DNA from: Muribaculaceae bacterium Isolate-002 (NCI)
GTDB lineage: Bacteria; Bacteroidota; Bacteroidia; Bacteroidales; Muribaculaceae
Length of the DNA: 54,432 nucleotides
Reading direction: 5' to 3'
Assembly: GCA_004102805.1 (NCBI GenBank)
Contig: SCEG01000016.1
Coordinates: 1 to 54,432, forward strand
Below the pieces are notes generated by a model, which saw only the letters and a program-made list of their open reading frames with translations, did no database searches and was not told the DNA's origin. The translations under genes and the position numbers were made by a program. Positions 8,202 to 17,550 of this stretch are shown here, one piece after another (the stretch's first letter is position 1; the number at the start of each line of letters is the position of its first letter).

Positions 8202-9071
8202 ATGAGACTTGACGGTAGACGAAGAAGTGATAACGTGGACGACCGGCGCCGCGTGTCGGGCAAATCGATTGCAGCCGGCGGCGGCATCGTCGGCGCCATT
8301 GTGGCTGTAGTGATAACCCTGATGAGCGGAGGTGACATCGGCGACGCCATCGGCAACCTTGCCTCGCAGGGGCTCGGAAGCGGCGGTTCATATCCAGAAT
8401 ATGTCGAAGACGAAACCGACGCTTATCTCTTCGACCTGTCGTCGAAAGTGTTTGCCGGCACCGAAGATGTGTGGCGCGAAGAATTCCGCAAGAACGGATG
8501 GGGCGAATATCAGGAGCCCAAGCTCGTAATCTACAAGGACGCCGTGCAGACAGGCTGCGGACAGGGCACCGCGCAGACCGGCCCGTTCTACTGTTCGGCC
8601 GACGAGACGGTTTATATCGACCTTGATTTCTTCCGCGACATGCAGTCGACAATCGGCGGTGGCGGCGACTTCGCCTACGCCTACGTCATAGCCCACGAAG
8701 TGGGGCATCATGTGCAGCATCTGCTTGGCACTCTTGACAAAGCCCATAATCAGATGGCACGCCTGTCGGAGACAGAGGGCAATAAAATCAGTGTGCGGCT
8801 GGAGCTGCAGGCCGACTATTATGCCGGCGTATGGGCTTATCACGACAATCAGATGTTCGGTTCGCTCGAGCCCGGCGATCTTGAAGTGGCGCTCGACGTA
8901 GCCTCGAAGATAGGCGACGACTACCTGCAGCGCAAAGCCTACGGCCGCGAGATGCCCGAAAGTTTCAACCACGGCCGCTCGGAGCAGCGTGTCCGCTGGT
9001 TCAAAAAGGGTTTCGACACCGGCGTCTCAACAGCCGGCGACACCTTCACCCCGTCATATACCAGCTTGTAA
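8202..9071 (+). CDS. ypfJ: YpfJ-type neutral zinc metallopeptidase
   Basis: Predicted 289-residue membrane-anchored zinc metallopeptidase of the YpfJ/KPN_02809 family (Pfam Zn_peptidase). The N-terminus is charged (MRLDGRRRSDNVDDRR), followed by one transmembrane segment (about 22-41). The zinc motif HEVGHH is at 165-170, and ELQAD (201-205) probably provides the third ligand. Length and layout are normal for the family, whose substrate is not established. The gene starts 17 nt after the C69 dipeptidase and is the last of the rightward run. It converges with tsaC across 54 nt that hold a half copy of the GGGACGCAC repeat. Confidence 0.9.
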   Translation: MRLDGRRRSDNVDDRRRVSGKSIAAGGGIVGAIVAVVITLMSGGDIGDAIGNLASQGLGSGGSYPEYVEDETDAYLFDLSSKVFAGTEDVWREEFRKNGWGEYQEPKLVIYKDAVQTGCGQGTAQTGPFYCSADETVYIDLDFFRDMQSTIGGGGDFAYAYVIAHEVGHHVQHLLGTLDKAHNQMARLSETEGNKISVRLELQADYYAGVWAYHDNQMFGSLEPGDLEVALDVASKIGDDYLQRKAYGREMPESFNHGRSEQRVRWFKKGFDTGVSTAGDTFTPSYTSL

Positions 9072-9097
9072 TCATCGCTGTCTCATAACTCTGAAAA

Positions 9098-9113
9098 GTG
9101 CGTCCCTACAATG
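9098..9113. repeat. Half copy of the GGGACGCAC interspersed repeat
   Basis: GTGCGTCCCTACAATG lies between the converging ypfJ and tsaC genes. It matches one arm of the inverted repeat at 17551-17636. Confidence 0.5.
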
Positions 9114-9125
9114 TGATGTTCTGTT

Positions 9126-9740
9126 TCAGTCGAGGTCGACGGCGCCCTCGCGGAGTATTACCGGCGATGATGAGTCGGTAAGGTCGACTATGGCCGAGGG
9201 GATGCAGCTGCGTGGTCCGGAGTCGATTGTCAGGGCCACGTCGGGGCTGTAGCTGTCGGCTATCTCCATCATGGCAAGGTGGCAGTCGTCGCTGTCAAGA
9301 CTGTCGGTGACTATCGACGTGGTGAGCAGCGGGCGGCCGAGCTCTTCGGCAAGGCAGCGGGCAACGTCGTCGTCGGGTATTCTGACGCCCACCTCCTTGC
9401 GCCCTTTGAACGCTTTGGGGAGCGTGGTGGCCGGCGGCAGAATGAATGTCACGGCGCCAGGGAGATTGCGGCGCATGATTTCAAACGCACGGTTGTCGAT
9501 GCGTGCGAACCGCGCCGCCTGGCTCATGTCGGCGCACAATATGGCGAGATGCTGACGGCGCGGGTCGATATCTTTCAGACGGCACACTCGCTCGATGGCG
9601 CGCTGGTTGGTGGCGTCGCACCCTATGGCGTAGTAGGTGTCGGTGGGATAGATGATCGGATTGCCGGCCTCGAGCGCTTCTACTGCCTCTTCGATAAACC
9701 GCATGTTGATATTGCCGGGATAGATACGGAGAGATTTCAT
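9126..9740 (-). CDS. tsaC: L-threonylcarbamoyladenylate synthase (Sua5/YciO/YrdC family)
   Basis: Predicted 204-residue cytoplasmic enzyme that makes threonylcarbamoyl-AMP from threonine, bicarbonate and ATP, the first step of t6A37 formation in ANN-decoding tRNAs. The fold signatures IIYPTDTYYAIGCDA (29-43), KDIDPRRQH and the late SAIVDLT/LREGAV region are visible. The protein lacks the extra C-terminal Sua5 domain, so it is the short TsaC type. The conserved KRP-like segment reads DIDPRRQHLAI, a variant seen in YciO-like members, so the exact paralogue is less certain. It is the last gene of the leftward run from rho, 43 nt after kup. Confidence 0.85.
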   Translation of the reverse strand: MKSLRIYPGNINMRFIEEAVEALEAGNPIIYPTDTYYAIGCDATNQRAIERVCRLKDIDPRRQHLAILCADMSQAARFARIDNRAFEIMRRNLPGAVTFILPPATTLPKAFKGRKEVGVRIPDDDVARCLAEELGRPLLTTSIVTDSLDSDDCHLAMMEIADSYSPDVALTIDSGPRSCIPSAIVDLTDSSSPVILREGAVDLD

Positions 9741-9783
9741 GTTTCTCTATGGTTTGAAGGTTGGAAAATTGATTGCTTGTATG

Positions 9784-11733
9784 TCATGCCTGCCGGCGCA
9801 CAATGCGTTCCGCCGGACGGGTGTTGATTATCAGGGGCACGTTTTCGACGTCGACATTGCTGGTGTCGAGTCCGAGTGCCACCTCTTTGGGTATGGCTAT
9901 GCGGCGCAGCAGAGTGTGGAGCCGCATCATCACCTTGTCTGACCGCTTGCACGAGCTGTCGGGTGAGAAAAGATGCCGCAGTATCACGAAGCGGAAGTTG
10001 CCGGCGATGCCGTGGCGGCTCAGCGAGCGGTAACGTGATGTGATGTCGACGAGCCCGTCGCGCTGAAGGTCCTCCACAATCTGGCGGAAGTAGACGCTGA
10101 GCTGTGATTTCACCCTGAAGCCGATGTGCATGTTGATGCGGTAGAGAGTGTCGGGCACGAGCACCTTGCAGTCATACTCCAGCGTGTAGGGGCGGTCGGA
10201 GTCGTCGATATGTATTACCCAGTAGTGGTCGGCGCGCTTGGGGTGCTTGTTGATGATGGAGTAGATGAGTTTGCTCTCGACGGAGTTGTCATCGTCCGAA
10301 CGGCTCAGATACACCACGTTGGAGGCATAGAGCGGTATCTCTCTGTCATCTTTTATATCTTTTATGACCGGTATATATAAGTCGAGGCTTTTCATGTCGA
10401 CGAACTTGCGGCGTATGGTCTGCGCGCGGTGCCACACAAACATCAAGGCGAACACCAGGCCGGCTATAAGCACTGTGTACCAGCCGCCGTGCATGAATTT
10501 GGTGGCGTTGGCTGTGAAAAACAATCCCTCGATGGCGAAAAACGTGACACCGAAGACGAGGGTGAGCCACATTTTGACATTGCGGTTGTGCATCCACACG
10601 CACAGCAGCACTGTCGTCATCAGCATCGTCACGGTGATGGCAAGGCCGTAGGCGGCCTCCATGCGCGCCGAGCTGCCGAAGATGACTACCGTGAAGATGC
10701 ACCCCAGATAGAGGAAGACGTTGATGAGCGGTATGAACAGCTGCCCCTTGATGTCAGTGGGATATTTGATGCGTACACGCGGAAAGAAGTCAAGACCTAT
10801 CGCCTCGCTGAAGAGGGTGAACGACCCGCTGAGCAATGCCTGGCTGGCTATGATGGCAGCAAGGGTCGACATCACGATGCCGATGCCGGTGAACCATTGC
10901 GGCATGATGCCGTAGAACGGATTGACCGACAGCACCGCGTCGGCCGGGTGTGACAGTATCCACGCTCCCTGTCCCAGATAGTTGAGCAGCAGCATCGCCT
11001 TGACGAAGCCCCAGGTAATCGATATGTTGCGGCGTCCGCAGTGCCCCAGGTCGGAATACAGTGCCTCGGCTCCCGTTGTGCAGAGAAACACTGCGCCGAG
11101 CACCAGAAACCATCCCGGATAGCTTATGAGCAGACGCATGGCATAGACCGGATTGAAGGCCTTGAAGATGGCAGGGCATGAGGTCATGGCCGACGCTCCG
11201 ACAACGCCGAGCATCAGAAACCACAGCAGCATCACCGGGCCGAACAGGTTGCCGATGGTTTTCGTGCCGAAATACTGGAGCATGAATATGAAAGTGATGA
11301 TGGCGAGCACTATCGGAACAACCGGAGCCGAGGCATTGAATGTGTCGAGTCCCTCGATGGCTGTGGTGACAGTGATGGCCGGGGTGATGACGCCGTCGGC
11401 CACAAGTGTGCTCGCTCCTATGATTGCGGCCACGTAGAGCCACCGCGGCTTGCACCGGCGCAGAAGCGCGAACAGCGCCAGTATGCCGCCTTCACCCTTG
11501 TTGTCGGCGCTCAGTGCTATTATCACATATTTAAGTGTGGTCTGGAGAGTGAGTGTCCATATCACACACGACACCGCGCCGATCACATAGTCGGCGTCGA
11601 ATTGCGGATTGACGTGCAATATGGTTTTCATCACGTAGAGCGGCGATGTGCCTATGTCGCCGAACACTATGCCGAGCGTCATCACCAGTGTGAGCGCCGT
11701 CACTTTTCTTGTCTTGCTGCTTTCCGTAGTCAT
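9784..11733 (-). CDS. kup: KUP-family potassium transporter
   Basis: Predicted 649-residue inner-membrane K+ uptake protein (KUP/HAK/KT family, proton-coupled). The signature GIVFGDIGTSPLYV lies near the N-terminus. About twelve hydrophobic segments occupy residues 1-440 and a cytoplasmic C-terminal domain of about 200 residues follows. The start chosen is the ATG at 11731-11733, which has GGAGGAG just upstream. A longer frame extends 31 residues into the preceding gene and is unlikely. The start codon lies 2 nt after the TGA of the CNNM/CorC gene, so the two are almost certainly co-translated. Confidence 0.94.
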   Translation of the reverse strand: MTTESSKTRKVTALTLVMTLGIVFGDIGTSPLYVMKTILHVNPQFDADYVIGAVSCVIWTLTLQTTLKYVIIALSADNKGEGGILALFALLRRCKPRWLYVAAIIGASTLVADGVITPAITVTTAIEGLDTFNASAPVVPIVLAIITFIFMLQYFGTKTIGNLFGPVMLLWFLMLGVVGASAMTSCPAIFKAFNPVYAMRLLISYPGWFLVLGAVFLCTTGAEALYSDLGHCGRRNISITWGFVKAMLLLNYLGQGAWILSHPADAVLSVNPFYGIMPQWFTGIGIVMSTLAAIIASQALLSGSFTLFSEAIGLDFFPRVRIKYPTDIKGQLFIPLINVFLYLGCIFTVVIFGSSARMEAAYGLAITVTMLMTTVLLCVWMHNRNVKMWLTLVFGVTFFAIEGLFFTANATKFMHGGWYTVLIAGLVFALMFVWHRAQTIRRKFVDMKSLDLYIPVIKDIKDDREIPLYASNVVYLSRSDDDNSVESKLIYSIINKHPKRADHYWVIHIDDSDRPYTLEYDCKVLVPDTLYRINMHIGFRVKSQLSVYFRQIVEDLQRDGLVDITSRYRSLSRHGIAGNFRFVILRHLFSPDSSCKRSDKVMMRLHTLLRRIAIPKEVALGLDTSNVDVENVPLIINTRPAERIVRRQA

Positions 11734-11735
11734 CT

Positions 11736-13013
11736 TCACTCCTCCTCCTGTTTGATTTTTTTTACGAGAAATTTGTCTATGCGCGGTCCGTCCATGTCGA
11801 GAATTCTGAAGCTCAACCCTTGCCACTCTACTGTTTCACCCTCGACGGGAAAGTGGCGATAGGTGTCGAGAAACCATCCCGCTATTGTGGTGTAACCTGA
11901 CGGTTCATACAGATATTCCGAGTCCATGAACGCCAGAAAATCATACCATCGGTATTGTCCGTCGACGATATATCCGTCGCCCAAAGGCTCTATAAGCGGA
12001 GCGTCTGACTGGTCGTTGATGATGCCGACGAGTCCTTCAAGCACGTCACGCAGTGTTATTATGCCTTGCATGTCGCCGAATTCGTCGCATACAAGAGCGC
12101 ATTCCACGTCGCCGCTTTTAAGCACGGCAAGCGCGTCGTATGCTGTCATGCTTTCGGGAAAATATACCGGCTCGGACGCTATGCCGCTCCAGTCGATACG
12201 GCCGGAGTCGACGGCGCGCAGCAGTTTGCCAACGCTCACAATGCCTTTCACTTCCTTGCCGTTTTCGCAATAAAGGGGATAACACCGGTGTATATTTCCG
12301 AAAACAATCTCCTTTATCTCGTCAGTTGACATGCGGCTGTGCAGGCTTATGATGTCGGAGCGGTTGGTCATGATGCGCCCCACGGTCTGGTCGCCCATCA
12401 CAAGGGCACGTTCCATGATGTCCTGCTCCACTTCCTGCACCTGTCCTGACTCCGTGCCCTCCTGTATGAGAGAGCGTATCTCCTCTTCGGTCACAACCGT
12501 CGATTTGTTTTTCAGTCCCAATAGTCTGACCGCCAGATTTGTAGAAACGGAGAGCAGCCATATGAGCGGCATTGTCACAACCGACAGCACATGCATCACC
12601 GGCGCTATCCACAGTGATATCCTGTCAGACATCGCTATGCCTATTCGCTTGGGTATCAGTTCGCCGATGACGATTGAGAGATAGGTGACCACTGTGACAA
12701 TCAGTATCTGGGCCAGACTGTGTGCGGTCTTGTCGGCTATGCCGGCTCGGCATAGCATGTCACCGAGCTCGGAGGCGAATGCAGCCCCCGAGAATAATCC
12801 GGTGAGTATGCCTATCAGCGTGATGCCGATCTGCACGGTCGAAAGAAACCTGTCGGGATTTTCTATCAGCCGCAATGCGGTGGCTGCCGACCGGTTGCCT
12901 TTCTTTGCTTCAGCTGACAATTTTGATTTCCTTGCCGATACAAGAGCTATTTCCGACATCGAGAAAATGCCGTTGAGCAAAATGAGTGTTATTATGATAA
13001 ATATGTCTGTCAT
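11736..13013 (-). CDS. CNNM/CorC (hemolysin C-like) family membrane protein
   Basis: Predicted 425-residue inner-membrane protein. A DUF21/CNNM transmembrane domain (about 1-165, with NGIFSMSEIALVSARK at 14-29) precedes a CBS pair (about 210-325) and a C-terminal CorC_HlyC domain (about 340-420). Homologues (YfjD, YtfL, CorC, CNNM) have been linked to Mg2+ or Co2+ export and to cytoplasmic ion balance. The hemolysin name is historical. Its gene is 61 nt downstream of the B3/B4 gene and 2 nt upstream of kup, so divalent-cation and potassium transport seem to be expressed together here. Confidence 0.92.
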   Translation of the reverse strand: MTDIFIIITLILLNGIFSMSEIALVSARKSKLSAEAKKGNRSAATALRLIENPDRFLSTVQIGITLIGILTGLFSGAAFASELGDMLCRAGIADKTAHSLAQILIVTVVTYLSIVIGELIPKRIGIAMSDRISLWIAPVMHVLSVVTMPLIWLLSVSTNLAVRLLGLKNKSTVVTEEEIRSLIQEGTESGQVQEVEQDIMERALVMGDQTVGRIMTNRSDIISLHSRMSTDEIKEIVFGNIHRCYPLYCENGKEVKGIVSVGKLLRAVDSGRIDWSGIASEPVYFPESMTAYDALAVLKSGDVECALVCDEFGDMQGIITLRDVLEGLVGIINDQSDAPLIEPLGDGYIVDGQYRWYDFLAFMDSEYLYEPSGYTTIAGWFLDTYRHFPVEGETVEWQGLSFRILDMDGPRIDKFLVKKIKQEEE

Positions 13014-13074
13014 CAGTCAAAACATTCAGAGATTGTTGAAAATGAAGGCAGAACTACTCCTGTTGGCAATGATG

Positions 13075-13758
13075 TCATTCAGATTGGCTTGCGCGGACTA
13101 TGCGCGATGTGATGCCGGAGGCCGAGCAGTAGTCGGTGAGCAGACGGCGTGCTTCGGCATCGATGTCGGCGTCGCTCATGTCGGCGTCGCCGTAGATGTT
13201 GACGGTCAGAAGTATGCGCCGTGTCGATGTGTCGACGGCGGTGCGTTCGTTGTCGGAGGTCGGAGTGCCTATGCCTCCGGCAGCGTCGCGTATGACGGGG
13301 AGATTCTCGATGTTGAGGTCGCCGCGGCCTATTCCGGTGTAGGGCTCGTCGTGGAGTCCGCGCCCGAGTGTTATGGTGTCGCCCGCTATTTTGTCGCGGT
13401 CAAACACCCCCAGCGAGCAGCCGCATTTGAGCGACAGCAGATTGCCGGCGTCGGCGAGGTTGTTGACGACATAGAGTCCGAGCTCTTTGATGATGCGGCG
13501 CGACATCTGTTCCTGCGACGGGCGATAGCGGTTGGGGTCTTTGCCGAAACGTTTGTAGGCAGCGCGTGTGGCCGCTATGCCGGGGCGCTTGTTGATGTCG
13601 GCGATTTCCATCACCTGCCGCATCGATGCGGCAAATCTGTCGATTTCACCGGTGAGGGCTTCGGGGGTGCTGCCTCCGGTGACATCGGCCTCGAGCTGGA
13701 GCATGCGGTAGTCGGGAGCCAGCGCGCGGAATTCGTCGGTAAACTCTACGTTGATCAT
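13075..13758 (-). CDS. Free-standing B3/B4 (tRNA-synthetase-like) domain protein
   Basis: Predicted 227-residue soluble protein made almost entirely of a B3/B4 domain, the fold that houses the editing site in the phenylalanyl-tRNA synthetase beta subunit. Typical features are the RPGIAATRAAYKRFGKDPNRYRPS-type segment (residues 57-80) and the NLLSLKCGCSLGVFD stretch, which resembles the family's substrate pocket. The start is the ATG at 13756-13758, overlapping the queC stop by 4 nt (ATGA), which implies translational coupling. Stand-alone B3/B4 proteins are widespread but their function is not firmly known. Trans-editing or amino-acid/tRNA binding is an inference, and the queuosine gene context is suggestive only. 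Confidence 0.82.
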   Translation of the reverse strand: MINVEFTDEFRALAPDYRMLQLEADVTGGSTPEALTGEIDRFAASMRQVMEIADINKRPGIAATRAAYKRFGKDPNRYRPSQEQMSRRIIKELGLYVVNNLADAGNLLSLKCGCSLGVFDRDKIAGDTITLGRGLHDEPYTGIGRGDLNIENLPVIRDAAGGIGTPTSDNERTAVDTSTRRILLTVNIYGDADMSDADIDAEARRLLTDYCSASGITSRIVRASQSE

Positions 13759-14420
13759 GATTTTGATGTTGTGTCGTAGACGGTGGGGTCGTTCACTCCG
13801 GCGAGAGCGAATGCCTCGGCGCGTTCGCGGCAGGTGCCGCAGGTGCCGCAATGACGCTCCTCGCCGCGGTAGCAGCTGTAGGTGTTGCTGTAGTCGACAC
13901 CCAGACGCGAGCCGCGCGCCACAATCTCGGCCTTTGTCAGCGATGTGTAGGGCGCCGACAGACGGATGCCTTCGTAGGTGCCTTCGGCTATCGCCTTGCC
14001 CATGGCGTCGACAAAGCCGGGACGGCAGTCGGGATATATGGCATGGTCGCCCGAATGGTTGGCGATAAGTATTGTCGACAGATTGTCTGACTCGGCGAGG
14101 CCGGCAGCGACGGCAAGCATTATGCCGTTGCGGAACGGCACCACAGTTGAGCGCATGTTGTCATCGTCATAGTTGCCTTCCGGTATCGCGTCGGCTCCTT
14201 CAAGAAGCGAACTCTTGAAATGGCGCGACATGAAGCCAAGATCGATTTCAATCAGCTTTATCCCTAATTTCGCGCAGTTGCGGCGGGCGCATTCGGCTTC
14301 CCGCTCATTATGGTTGGAGCCGTAGTGGAAGTTGACGGCAAGGGCAATCTCGTCGGCATATTCCCACAGCAGTGTGGTTGAGTCGAGACCTCCCGAATAT
14401 ACTATCAGTGACTGTTTCAT
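13755..14420 (-). CDS. queC: 7-cyano-7-deazaguanine synthase
   Basis: Predicted 221-residue cytoplasmic ATP-dependent enzyme that turns 7-carboxy-7-deazaguanine into preQ0, a queuosine precursor. The N-terminal PP-loop YSGGLDSTTLL (SGGLDS at 9-14) binds ATP. Near the C-terminus the zinc ligands lie in SCYRGEERHCGTCGTC. Length is normal. It follows queF by 41 nt and overlaps the B3/B4 gene by 4 nt. QueD, QueE and a precursor transporter are not in this window. Confidence 0.96.
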   Translation of the reverse strand: MKQSLIVYSGGLDSTTLLWEYADEIALAVNFHYGSNHNEREAECARRNCAKLGIKLIEIDLGFMSRHFKSSLLEGADAIPEGNYDDDNMRSTVVPFRNGIMLAVAAGLAESDNLSTILIANHSGDHAIYPDCRPGFVDAMGKAIAEGTYEGIRLSAPYTSLTKAEIVARGSRLGVDYSNTYSCYRGEERHCGTCGTCRERAEAFALAGVNDPTVYDTTSKS

Positions 14421-14461
14421 GATGGGTTGAAGTTTAATAGCCCGGTTGCGGGGCGATATTG

Positions 14462-14932
14462 TCAGAATGAGTCGGGAAACGATGCCTCAAGGCGCTTTTT
14501 CACAAGCCATTGATGGTCGTCGTCGCCGTAGTTGGCAAACGGATGGATGGCGATGCCGCCGCGGGGTGTGAATATCCCTTTCACCTCGATGTAGCGTGGG
14601 TCCATTAGCCGGCAGAGGTCTTTCATTATGATATTCACGCAGTCTTCGTGGAAGTCGCCGTGGTTGCGGAAGCTGAACAGATACAGCTTCAGGCTCTTGC
14701 TCTCGACCATTCTCTCGCGTGGTATGTAGCTGATGATGATTTTGGCGAAGTCGGGTTGCCCGGTCTTGGGGCACAGCGAAGTGAACTCGGGGCAGGTGAA
14801 TGTCACGAGATATTCGTTGCCGGGGTGCTTGTTGACAAATGTCTCAAGCACCTCGGGAGCGTATTGTGTGGGATATTTCACTCCGGTGTTGCCCAGGAGC
14901 GTTACCCCTTCAAGTTGTTTGTCGTCGCGCAT
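14462..14932 (-). CDS. queF: NADPH-dependent 7-cyano-7-deazaguanine reductase
   Basis: Predicted 156-residue enzyme of the short (Bacillus-type) QueF class, which reduces the nitrile of preQ0 to preQ1 for tRNA-guanine transglycosylase. The nucleophilic Cys54 ([13 protein letters not shown]) and Asp61 sit as in the family, and the [21 protein letters not shown]-binding segment is present. The gene starts 20 nt downstream of the rho stop codon. The close spacing suggests readthrough from rho. Confidence 0.96.
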   Translation of the reverse strand: MRDDKQLEGVTLLGNTGVKYPTQYAPEVLETFVNKHPGNEYLVTFTCPEFTSLCPKTGQPDFAKIIISYIPRERMVESKSLKLYLFSFRNHGDFHEDCVNIIMKDLCRLMDPRYIEVKGIFTPRGGIAIHPFANYGDDDHQWLVKKRLEASFPDSF

Positions 14933-14952
14933 GTCTCGGTCAATTTATATGG

Positions 14953-16971
14953 TTAGTCACCCATTGTGCGGAGCAGTTCGTCGTTGTCGCGTGTGCGCTC
15001 CATGCGGTCTTTTATGAATTCCATCGCCTCGATGGAGTTGCGGTCGGAAAGGAAACGGCGGAGTATCCACATGCGGTTGAGGGTCTCGGTGCGCAGCAGC
15101 AGGTCGTCGCGGCGTGTGCTCGACGCCGTGATGTCGACGGCGGGGAAGATGCGTTTGTTCGACAGCTTGCGGTCGAGCTGCAGCTCCATGTTGCCGGTGC
15201 CTTTGAACTCCTCGAAGATGACCTCGTCCATTTTCGAACTTGTCTCGGTCAGGGCTGTGGCTATGATGGTGAGTGAGCCGCCGCCTTCGATGTTGCGGGC
15301 AGCTCCGAAAAACCGTTTGGGTTTCTGCAGGGCGTTGGCGTCGACACCTCCGGAGAGTATCTTGCCTGACGCGGGGCTGACGGTGTTGTAGGCGCGTGCC
15401 AGGCGTGTGATCGAGTCGAGGAGTATCACCACGTCGTGGCCGCATTCGACCATGCGTTTTGCTTTCTCGAGCACGATGCTTGCGATTTTGACATGACGGT
15501 CAGCGGGCTCGTCGAATGTCGATGCGATGACTTCGGCGTTGACCGAACGCATCATGTCGGTGACCTCCTCCGGACGCTCGTCAATGAGCAGTATCATGAT
15601 GTAGGTCTCGGGGTGGTTTTCGGCAATGGCGTTGGCGATATCTTTAAGAAGCAGTGTCTTACCTGTTTTCGGGGGAGCCACGATCAGACCGCGCTGACCT
15701 TTGCCGATGGGTGAGAACATGTCGACAACGCGAGTCGATATGTTGCACGAACGGCCTGACGTAAGGTCAAATTTCTCATCGGGGAAAAGCGGTGTGAGAT
15801 GTTCGAAGAGAGTGCGGTCGCGGATGAATTCGGGAGTGCGGCCGTTGATCATGCGAGCCTCGCACATCGGGAAATATTTGTCGCCTTCGTGGGGCGGACG
15901 TATCGTGCATTCAACCACGTCGCCCGGACGCAGCGCATATTGCTTTATCTGCTGCTGTGTCACATAGATGTCGTCGGGCGATGACAGATAGTTGTAGTCG
16001 CTTGAGCGCAGGAAGCCGTAGCCTTCGGGCATCACTTCGAGCACGCCCTGGGCTTCGATGAGTCCGTCGAATTTGTAGCGGTGCTCCTGTCGGCCGGGCT
16101 GTTGCTGCTGTTGCTGCTTGTTGCGGTTCTTTTTGTTTTTCTTGCCCTGTTGCTGCTGTTGCTGCGGTGTCTGTGTGTCGGCTCCGGGCTCATGGATTAT
16201 GATGGGAGCCGCAGCAGCTGCGGCAGCCGCTTCCTCGCGTTCTTTCTGCGAGCGGGGGGCGAATGTCTTGCCGCCGGCGCGGGGGAAGAACGATCCGAAC
16301 GATGCCTGTTGCTGCTGTCGGGGTTCACGCTGCTGCATGTTGCCGCTCTGTTGCTGTTGGGCTTCGGTGGCATCGGGGGATGTTGTTTCGGTGGCTGTGG
16401 CTTCGGGCAGTGCGAGCGGCAAGGCTGCGGGAGCGGCAGCCGGCTCTTGGGGGGCAGGCTGTGCGGGAGCGGATTCTGCCGGTGTAGTCGTTTCGGGCGC
16501 TTCGGGCTGCGGTTGTTCCGATTCGGTTGCCTTTGCCTTGGGTTTGCGTCCGCGGCGCTGCGGCGCGGGCTGCGGCGCGTCGTTTTCGGCTGCTGCTTCC
16601 TGCTTAGTGGCCTCTGCCGGAGCTTCGGCTGTCTCGGCTTTCGGTTTGCGCGCGCCACGGCGGCGTGGAGCCGCGGCAGTGTCGGCTGTAGCGTCGGCCG
16701 CCGGAGACTCTGCTGTTTCTGCCGCTGCGGTCTCTTCACCCTCGCGGGGTTTGCGCGGAGTCTTTTCGGCGCGTTTCTCACGCGGCTGACGGCGTTTCTT
16801 CTCCTGAGGATTTGCCGCTGAAGTCGAGGCTACGTTGATAGCCTGGTTATCAAGAATATCGTAAATAATATTTTGTCGGTTTTCGGGATTGAATTTTTTT
16901 ATGCCCATCGACTCAGCTACCTGGCGGAGCTTGTCGTCGTCCATGGCTGAAAGTTCATGAATATTATACAT
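14953..16971 (-). CDS. rho: Transcription termination factor Rho with a long disordered insert
   Basis: Predicted 672-residue hexameric RNA-dependent ATPase that releases RNA polymerase. Domains: Rho_N helices (1-45); a low-complexity region of about 250 residues (about 48-296), first K/R/E/A/P-rich and then with several poly-Gln runs and a poly-Ala run; a cold-shock RNA-binding domain (about 303-370); and the RecA-like motor with P-loop APPKTGKT (432-439), Walker B VVILLD (514-519), and Q- and R-loop segments ([24 protein letters not shown]). E. coli Rho is about 420 residues, so the excess is nearly all insert. In Bacteroides thetaiotaomicron such an insert drives phase separation of Rho and gut fitness (recalled from the literature). 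A good promoter lies about 460 nt upstream, leaving a long leader. Confidence 0.97.
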   Translation of the reverse strand: MYNIHELSAMDDDKLRQVAESMGIKKFNPENRQNIIYDILDNQAINVASTSAANPQEKKRRQPREKRAEKTPRKPREGEETAAAETAESPAADATADTAAAPRRRGARKPKAETAEAPAEATKQEAAAENDAPQPAPQRRGRKPKAKATESEQPQPEAPETTTPAESAPAQPAPQEPAAAPAALPLALPEATATETTSPDATEAQQQQSGNMQQREPRQQQQASFGSFFPRAGGKTFAPRSQKEREEAAAAAAAAPIIIHEPGADTQTPQQQQQQGKKNKKNRNKQQQQQQPGRQEHRYKFDGLIEAQGVLEVMPEGYGFLRSSDYNYLSSPDDIYVTQQQIKQYALRPGDVVECTIRPPHEGDKYFPMCEARMINGRTPEFIRDRTLFEHLTPLFPDEKFDLTSGRSCNISTRVVDMFSPIGKGQRGLIVAPPKTGKTLLLKDIANAIAENHPETYIMILLIDERPEEVTDMMRSVNAEVIASTFDEPADRHVKIASIVLEKAKRMVECGHDVVILLDSITRLARAYNTVSPASGKILSGGVDANALQKPKRFFGAARNIEGGGSLTIIATALTETSSKMDEVIFEEFKGTGNMELQLDRKLSNKRIFPAVDITASSTRRDDLLLRTETLNRMWILRRFLSDRNSIEAMEFIKDRMERTRDNDELLRTMGD

Positions 16972-17424
16972 GCTTTTAAGTTAAGAATTTACTGATTAGT
17001 CGGTATCGGCTCAGTCTTTGAGCCTTTGTCCCGTCAATGACCCGGATCTGGAGTTTATGCCGGAGTCATGTATTGACATGAAACATGGTTTTATCGTGTT
17101 GTTGCACCGGTGCGCTGCCTCAATGGCGGTGGCGCGGTGGCAATGACTGTGTCCGGCCTCGGCCGGCTGTCGGGAAAATTGTATCTTGTTACAGGAAAAT
17201 CAATCGATTGCCGATTGGCGGCGGGGTGACTCCCCGGAGATGATAAGCATTTATCCGTGATTATTATTAGCGTCAGGAAATATCAGACTCCGTCAAATAT
17301 AACATTCGCGTCGCTGTTTTGGTTTATTCGGAGCTGTTGCGGGGAATTACTGTAAAATAGTTGAGAACATCATCCGGATGCATCTGTCGCATTGCATGAC
17401 TTCGCTCCGGTTTCTCTCTTGTTT
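16972..17424 (-). promoter_or_regulatory. Long untranslated leader of rho
   Basis: About 450 nt separate the inferred start of transcription from the rho ATG, with no convincing coding frame. It contains several GC-rich inverted repeats, for example CGGGG-TGACT-CCCCG near 17223-17237 and CACCGGTG near 17105. Long leaders allow Rho to control its own synthesis in other bacteria. Whether this one does is an inference. Confidence 0.45.
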
Positions 17425-17430
17425 CCGATG

Positions 17431-17461
17431 CAAATTTAATAAATTATATTAATCCCGCAAA
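17431..17461 (-). promoter_or_regulatory. rho promoter
   Basis: On the minus strand TTTG (17458-17461) is followed by 19 nt and TAAATTTG (17431-17438). This is a complete match to the Bacteroidota -33/-7 pattern. Initiation is expected near 17424. Confidence 0.7.
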
Positions 17462-17550
17462 ATTTCACCAAAAAATAAATGGCAAAGCGTATAGTAAAAA
17501 TGGCAAAAATGAAGAGAGTGTTGAAGAGTTCGGAAAAATGCCTCAAAATC

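Noticed and set aside
11734..11826. 31-residue N-terminal extension of Kup
   Set aside because: It overlaps the upstream CNNM/CorC gene. The ATG at 11733 has a good ribosome-binding site and the family start.
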